Origin: Dysidea avara
Lineage: Eukaryota; Porifera; Demospongiae; Dictyoceratida; Dysideidae
DNA: 64,000 nt
Assembly: GCF_963678975.1 (NCBI RefSeq)
Contig: NC_089272.1
Location: forward strand, 44,521,391 to 44,585,390
Reading direction: 5' to 3'
Shown here: piece after piece, positions 58,013 through 64,000 of the stretch
Position numbering within the stretch: position 1 is the stretch's first letter
Layout of the letters: every line of letters starts with the position of its first letter
Position numbers and translations under genes: made by a program
The notes under the pieces: generated by a model
What the model saw: only the letters and a program-made list of their open reading frames with translations
What the model was told of the DNA's origin: nothing
Databases searched by the model: none

Positions 58013-58150
58013 GTGGTAGGCACTTACATGGTCACAAGAAAGTAGCAATTATCATTCCAACTATTGGTCTGTTGATAATGCTAATCATGGCCACCATCAT
58101 TGTTTTGATCTTCATTAAATATCGATACAAACTTCGTTTTGGAAATTACA
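58013..58150 (+). CDS. Transmembrane exon of the Ig receptor
   Basis: After GTGTGCTAG the frame reads GGRHLHGHKK, then the membrane span VAIIIPTIGLLIMLIMATII and VLIFIKYRYKLRFGNY. The span is about 27 hydrophobic residues followed by a basic stop-transfer (KYRYKLR). The donor is TACA|GTAAGGC. The codon phase is continuous with both neighbours (1/2 split at each junction). Confidence 0.7.
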
Positions 58151-58215
58151 GTAAGGCTTAAAATTACACATTACTGTATACATAATTGATTTTAACCTTT
58201 GTTGTTTTCCTGTAG

Positions 58216-58352
58216 AGCCTCAACACTTTGTGAATCAGGATCATTGTAATCCAGATACTGTAACAGTAATATCTTCAGATTATGTTCCTATGAGTGCCAG
58301 TAAACAACAACAAAACACACACCCTGATCATGGTGGTGTACATGGGGACTAA
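58216..58352 (+). CDS. Cytoplasmic tail exon of the Ig receptor, with YVPM motif
   Basis: TTTCCTGTAG is followed by KPQHFVNQDHCNPDTVTVIS, SDYVPMSASKQQQ and HPDHGGVHGD and TAA. Tyr-Val-Pro-Met (58281-58292) is a textbook Y-x-x-M binding site for the SH2 domains of PI3-kinase p85 once phosphorylated; this is known of the motif and only inferred for this protein. The tail of about 45 residues has no kinase or ITIM-type domain. Upstream exons encode at least one Ig domain. Confidence 0.68.
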
Positions 58353-58548
58353 TCCAGTTTGTGTGATAGTTTAATAAGAACCACTATTGTGCAATTTTTT
58401 GAGTCATTTTTTGCATACATTAATATGACTAGATATAATTATTTAGTTTTGCAGATGAAAATTGTTTATTTTGTGAATTATAGGTAATAGTAGAGTGGCT
58501 CAGCAAAAAAATGTTCACTTTTTGATACAAATACCAAACTTGGTACAA

Positions 58549-58803
58549 TATGTGACCGGATTTGCGAAAAGGTACCTTTTTCACACACAAAATTTGACCT
58601 ATTTTTTGAACTTTAACGCTTTATAACTTTTTGCTCATGACAAATAGTTGCTTGAAATTTTCAATGAATATAGCTACAGTATCTGGCTACAGTGTGAGAC
58701 TAAGAGCAAGTTAATCAGTATAAGGAGTCAAGTATTACATCATTTTGTTTGCTGGTATGTCAAATGTGTGAAAAAGGTACCTTTTCGCAAATCCAGTCAC
58801 ATA
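58549..58803. mobile_element. Inverted-repeat element with TATGTGACYGGATTTGCG ends
   Basis: TATGTGACCGGATTTGCG, AAAAGGTACCTTTTTCACAC on the left mirrors GTGTGAAAAAGGTACCTTTT and CGCAAATCCAGTCACATA on the right: about 40-base arms, with a single-base difference in the first 18. The total of 255 bases fits a MITE. Target duplication not identified beyond a possible AT. Confidence 0.75.
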
Positions 58804-58809
58804 TTTGCT

Positions 58810-60088
58810 TGATTCATACAACTTTGTATTGCCATTAAAAGTACCAATCATATCGTGCGCAATGAACCTGACAAATAAAGCCAATAGAAAATGTATTGGT
58901 AAGCCATAAAATAAAGTGTTGAATATTAATTTAAAATAGAAACATTGCATCTGCATAGACAAGCAAGGGATGGCCATATCCAAAAGCTGATCAAGGGAGG
59001 TGTCTGTCAGGTCATTAGCTCACAATGTTAAGAAGCATGAAGGGTCAAGGCATATAATAATAATGTACACATAATTATTGTTTTTGTTGGATTGTGCCTG
59101 TACTTTTACACTGAAATATTGGTTACATTAGAATTGATTAAAAACGGATTATTTTACCAATATTTTCTGATTGCACCTGTAAATTTGAAATATATCTATG
59201 TTATTTTAGCATAAAAATATTAATAATGATTTTTTGAATACACTTGTATGGTTTCCTGACCAAATAGAAATGGGCTTATGGCCTAGTTTTAAAGTTTCCA
59301 AATTTTCCCTAAGGCAATGATTTTGATTTGGCACCATATTTCAAATGGCTTACTATACACTGTACCTTACTCAACTTCCATAGAAAATTTGGTGCTTTTA
59401 TCACAAAGTGAATGATTTCATCATAAATTGTTGCTTAGCTGCTCTACTACAGTATACTGTAAGTTCTCTGCATTGCAACTCTGAATACAACAAATAATAA
59501 TATATGCCATGTCCTGTAGAATACCACACCTGTTTCACTGCCCATACACACGTCCCTATTACAGCCATGAATTAGTCCCCAATTTTGCTGATATCAGCGA
59601 AAGTTGTAATTACAATTTAGCTATTTTTGTTTAGTAATAGTTATTATAGTGTGGTTGCTATGGGTCAAGATACATGTTCCGATATAAACTTAGAAATGAT
59701 CTAAATGGCAATGGTTGCTAAGGAAACCATGTTGTTAGTTGCCTATCAACCATCTAGAGAAATGTTTTGGATGATTTGATATTTGCACCTTAGCAACTAC
59801 ACCCTAACAACCATTGCTTGACAATCAAAGAAAGAGAATGGAATTAGTGATAGTAATCTTGTTTCATTGAAAATGGGATTTCAATGTAACATTTATGGTA
59901 TTTATTCCATACTTCACTGCTACTGATGCTATTATTACTGTAGTACTATTGATATCATTTTATTATGTGTTATTGCCAATTTAAAATTTGTGTTATATAA
60001 CTTTATTTAAAATTTAGAAACTAAAGCCACATAAGCTATCGAAATTCAAAACAATCATAAGCCACAGAAATCTCCAGGTATATATATA
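58810..60088. other. Intergenic DNA, no gene recognised
   Basis: An imperfect inverted pair (GGTTGCTA(T/A)GG near 59651 and 59715, CCTTAGCAACTA near 59790) suggests an old MITE at about 59640-59820. Nothing else is supportable. Confidence 0.4.
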
Positions 60089-60089
60089 T

Positions 60090-60401
60090 ATCTAATCCAA
60101 AACAGCCAAGCTGTAAAAAAAGTGTGCGGCCCTCAAAAAGATGTGAAATCCAAGGTGGCGGCCAAGAAATGGCTGTGATGGTAGGTTAATGGTAAAAATT
60201 TTAATAACGACAATTCAGGTGAATTTTGTGCCTAGACAAGTGGCACAAAATTCACCTGAATTGTCGTTATTAAAATTTTTACCATTAACCTACCATCACA
60301 GCCATTTCTTGGCCGCCACCTTGGATTTCACATCTTTTTTCACCATAGCCTTTTTGAGGGCCGCACACTTTTTTTTACAGCTTGGCTGTTTTGGATTAGA
60401 T
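60090..60401. repeat. Terminal foldback of element A (copy 4)
   Basis: TCTAATCCAAAACAGCCAAG and CTTGGCTGTTTTGGATTAGA. The loop is near 60229-60242 (GCCTAGACAAGTGGC). The left arm lacks about 17 bases (after CCTCAAAAAG) that the right arm still has, so the palindrome is slightly asymmetric. Confidence 0.85.
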
Positions 60402-60509
60402 TTCACTTCTTTTTGTATTTGTATACCCCAAAGCCGGCTTATGGCCAACTTTTGGAATTTTTAAACCTATCTTTTTTTTCTCTTTACCACAGGAAGCAGA
60501 AAAAGATAC

Positions 60510-61470
60510 AGGGTGATTTGTTTGCAGCTGAACTCTTTAAATGGTGGTTTCTTTGTAGCTGAACTCTCTACAAGGTGACTTTGTCTAGCTGATCTCTCTA
60601 CAGGGTGATTTGTTTGTAGCTGAGCTCTCTACAGGTCATTTGTTTGCAGCTGGACTAATTACATGGTGATTTCTTTGTAGCTGAATTCTCTACAAGGTGA
60701 CCTCTTCTAGCTGATCTCTCTACAGGGTGATATGTTTCTAGCTGAATGCTCTACAGGTGATTTGTTTGCAGCTGAACTCTACATGGTGGTTTCTCTGTAG
60801 CTGAACTCTCCACAAGGTAACCTCTTCTAGTTGAACTCTCTACAGGGTGACTTGTTTGTAGCTGAACTATCTGCAGGGTGGTTTTTTGTAGCTGAACTCT
60901 CTACAAGGTGATCCTTCTAGCTGAACTCTCTAAAGGTGATCTTTTCGTAGCTGAACTCTGTACAGGGTGAATTGTTTGTAGCTGAACTCTCTACAGTGTG
61001 ATCTGTTTGTAGCTGAACTCTCTATAGGATGGTTTCTTTGTAGCCGAACTCGCTGCAAGGTGATTTTTTCTTGTAGCTGAACTCTCTGCGGGTGATTTGT
61101 TTGTAGCTGAACTCTCTACAAGGTAACGTTTTCTAGCTGAGCTCTCTCTTGTTTTTAACTGATCTCTCTACAGAGTAAATTGTTAGTAAAGCTAAACTCT
61201 TTACATGGCGGATTTTGGTTGCTAAACTCTCTGCATGAAGACTTGTTTGTAGCAGAATTCTCTTCAGAGTGAATTGTTTGTAGCTGAACTCTCTACAGGG
61301 TGTATGACTTATTGATAGCTAAACTCTCTTCAATGTGACTTATATATACAGCGATATATTTGTAGCTGAACTCTCTACAGGGTGACTTGCTTGTAGCTGA
61401 ACTGTCTACAATATTAACTGGTTGCTGCTGAACTCCCTACAGCATAACTTGCAATGTAATAGAAATCTAT
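60510..61470 (-). repeat. Minisatellite array 4 of element A
   Basis: About 30 units of AGCTGAACTCTCTACAGGGTG type, decaying towards 61470. The variant classes match array 3. Confidence 0.85.
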
Positions 61471-61874
61471 AATGGAGTAAGTCATAAACTAGCTGAATGC
61501 TCTATTAGGGTGACTGTTCTATTAGAGTATCTCGATCTAGCATTTGCAACACGGAGTTGGATTTGGAATCATAAGTCAGTGGTTTGTATACCGATTGTTC
61601 TGCACTACTGCAAGGACTTTCTACGATGAATATTCCAGCTACTTACCAATTTTCAGCTCACTGTTCTAAGCTGTTTGCCTGGTAGGCGTGAAAATTATTG
61701 GTATTTTTGTTCACGAATCTCGATCGCGCAATTGTTACACACCTTCGGTTTCGTGTCATATCTCCATGATCTTTATTTCGATTGCTTTCAAACCACCAAA
61801 AGGCACTCCTACAATGGTTGATCTATCTACAAAATGATTTTCAACTCATTCCATGAAGCGGTTTACCCTGTAGG

Positions 61875-62650
61875 TAGGGTCCGCAATGAAAAAAAAATCG
61901 ATAATCACGAAATTGTCCCCCTACTATTTCAACCTGCAGGGCATATCAAAGTATTTTTCTACGTACCAGTAAAACTTATTTATCTTTCTCCATACGACGG
62001 GAATCGCGGTTGTTTTATGCTGGAAATCGTGAAAAATTGCGTGCTCTCCGGATGAAGCATGGGTACCTTCCCATACTTGGCATATATAGTCAGCCTATGA
62101 AATTTATAAACCAAGGGCCTGACGGTTTATAAGTTAAGGGCCTGAAGGTTTATAAATTTCAAGGTCTATACCTGATTATAACCCACAGCAGAAATAAATC
62201 GATTTGCTACTGTGGATTTGGTACGGAGCTACTCCTTGCCGAAAATCGGCCGAAAACCACGTATTTTTAGATTCGGAGCAATCCAGCAATCAACGAAAGG
62301 AAAGCCCACAAACCTTCACTATACAGTAATATAGTTTGGTTATCACTTCATGCACAGCGCAAGTTTCATATGGATCTGAGCTTTCCTTCCATCAAACTAA
62401 GCGGCATGAAATTTCTTCCTAGCGTGTCTGAGACTATAAAATGGGAGGCGTGGCTGCAATAACTCCAAGTTTTAGTTTCTCCAGCAAGTGATTTAGGCTT
62501 CAACATTATGTTGTGACCACCTAATGGTATTAGTTTCCAACCAGAAATGGATCACGTGATTATGGATTGATTTTTCGTTTGCATTATAGCTATGCTATAG
62601 AGACACCATTGGTGAAGCATAGAGTTAGGCATAGTAAAACTCGGGTCCTA
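61875..62650. mobile_element. Possible TAGGGTCCGCAAT-family insertion into element A copy 4
   Basis: TAGGGTCCGCAAT starts exactly where element A copy 4 stops being alignable, and GGGTCCTA ends at 62650. The interior has a repeat GGGCCTGA(C/A)GGTTTATAA at 62115-62155 but no arm symmetry. No target duplication was found, so only the left end is well supported. Confidence 0.35.
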
Positions 62651-62659
62651 CCAAAAATG

Positions 62660-64000
62660 GCAGGGTTGTTTGTATGCAAGATCAAGATACTCTAATAGAG
62701 CAGTCATGCAAACAGTCTCCAGTCTCTTTACTATTCTTTTCTCTTTAGTAAGCAAGTGGAATCCATAAACAGGCAGAATTGAAATATCAGGGTAAAAGTG
62801 CAATTGGAAAGAAACCTCAATAGTATCAGATTACTGGTTTGAATCCACATTATGAGTGCATGGCTATACCCAGAGGCAATATATATAGACAAGATTAGGT
62901 AATAAGAATAATTATATATGCTGCTAGAGTTTCAATTCACTACAATAGCTGCAGAGGAATTTCAAAAAGAAAATTAATATTGGTATGAATTGGCCACCTT
63001 GCACTATACTAAAAGGCACAACATACACTTTTGATTAATTAGCTATTAATATCTTCATATTAACTGTAGCTGTAAGTTTTGTATATTGTAATGATGTGTA
63101 TAGGCCCTTCTAACACACTGCTAAGCAAACATTCGTCACACAAACTGGTGTCAAATTATAATGGTAGAAATATCAATCTATTGTGCAAAATTGTAATTTT
63201 CCTGTGCCTTATTTATACTCCCTGCATGGTGGAGGCTCTGCACAGTAATAAATACAATACAATACAATATATATAATTATAGTTTTAATGGTACAAATAC
63301 AAAACTATATAATTATATTTTAATTAATTTTGCAAGCTTTTAAATTTCTGTTTTGCTTGTAGGATGTGCATGCAATTTTATGTTGATCTATAGACTGTGT
63401 ATGGTATATATTTGGTAACATGTCGCATGTGTGAGATGTATACATGTACTATAGATATCCTTTTTATTATATGAGTCATAAGTTTAAGGACTTATGATAC
63501 TTGGTATAACATACATGCAGTTTCAATGGCCTATGCCTTCCCACTATGGATCTATTACCTTAAATGTGACTTAAAATGTGATTTCTAAAGAACATGTAAT
63601 TTTCTTCAATGACTTATAAACCTCACATAAATTAAGGAATGGCTATACACATACATAGACAGCTCTACAAAGTGCATGTTATACATATATTATAGAGCAC
63701 TCAGTACATTGTGGCTGTTGGTATAACAGTTATCTAACAGGCCTTTGGTGTGGTTTCTCATGATAAAGCCAAAAATAAGTAATACCCTTAAGCTATATGG
63801 GTGAAAAACCTTAAATTTCTTGTTTGTTAAAGGCTCACACACACATATATATATATATAATATAGCACAGAGTAACTGCCTGCAGCCTGCTGTGAAAAAA
63901 ATAAGATTGAGGACATACCTCCCTAACTTTTAAGAAGAAATTAAGTACAAACTAGCTAAACTTGTATACCACTGATGTAAATGATTTTTGTTGGCTCTAA
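62660..64000. other. AT-rich end of the window without recognised genes
   Basis: One motif copy (62680-62706: ACTCTAATAGAGCAGTCA) and a few short microsatellites ((TA)n near 63847). Nothing else was recognised. Confidence 0.5.

Larger units (their letters stand above)
60090..61874 (-). mobile_element. Element A, copy 4 (reverse, truncated)
   Basis: Read on the minus strand the left part is missing: the module begins at GGTAAACCGCTTCATGG (61870), next to a TAGGGTCCGCAAT transposon end at 61875, and passes through a motif doublet (61498-61540). Array 4 (60510-61470) follows, then an AT spacer and the complete foldback (60090-60401). Array units are more diverged than in the other copies, and some are shortened. 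Confidence 0.72.

Overview
The window is AT-rich, intron-bearing eukaryotic DNA, almost certainly from an early-branching metazoan; a sponge is the best guess. This rests on fragments of a large membrane-protein family (secreted ectodomain plus multi-pass C-terminus) that I recall from sponge and cnidarian genomes, on Ig/TM receptor exons with GT-AG introns, and on a very dense load of short DNA transposons and minisatellites. No rRNA, CRISPR, operon or bacterial gene structure is present.

Host genes are sparse. They are: the last two exons of a single-pass membrane protein (1-279); a pseudogene of the ectodomain/multi-TM family on the minus strand (4481-7641), split by a nested transposon, with a degraded paralogue on the plus strand (about 50713-51214); an apparently intact intronless Fe(II)/2-oxoglutarate dioxygenase (46210-47814); and the 3' exons of an Ig-domain transmembrane receptor with a YVPM tail motif (56023-58352). 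Several weaker exon candidates lie at 19485, 20797, 21940, 23215 and 41030.

The rest is mostly repeats. A degenerate LINE with a restriction-like endonuclease (12198-14372) ends in a 235-bp-arm foldback, and a second endonuclease fragment of the same type lies at 11109-11492 on the minus strand. At least six short inverted-repeat elements can be delimited by target duplications (5320, 5429, 20932, 34026, 36433 and 37416, all 8-10 bp), together with one foldback element with a 7-bp duplication (34838-36315) and a SINE with an 18-bp duplication (54008-54252).

The dominant structure is a modular repeat, here called element A. It has a G+C-rich left end, an 0.8-kb module built of ~165-bp subrepeats, a 1-2.7-kb minisatellite of ~31-bp units, an AT spacer, and a 320-bp perfect-looking foldback. 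Four copies occur: two forward (15117-18162 and 26356-30359) and two reverse (42253-46010 and 60090-61874). In two of them it is joined to a second minisatellite element (B, 21-bp units; also free-standing at 32385-33720).

Cutting across these repeats is a short motif, CTCTAATAGAGCAGTCA, usually preceded by GATCGAGATA. It recurs about 28 times at about 19 places inside otherwise unrelated elements and is the most unusual signal of the window. Beyond the repeats, long AT-rich stretches show nothing I can name.
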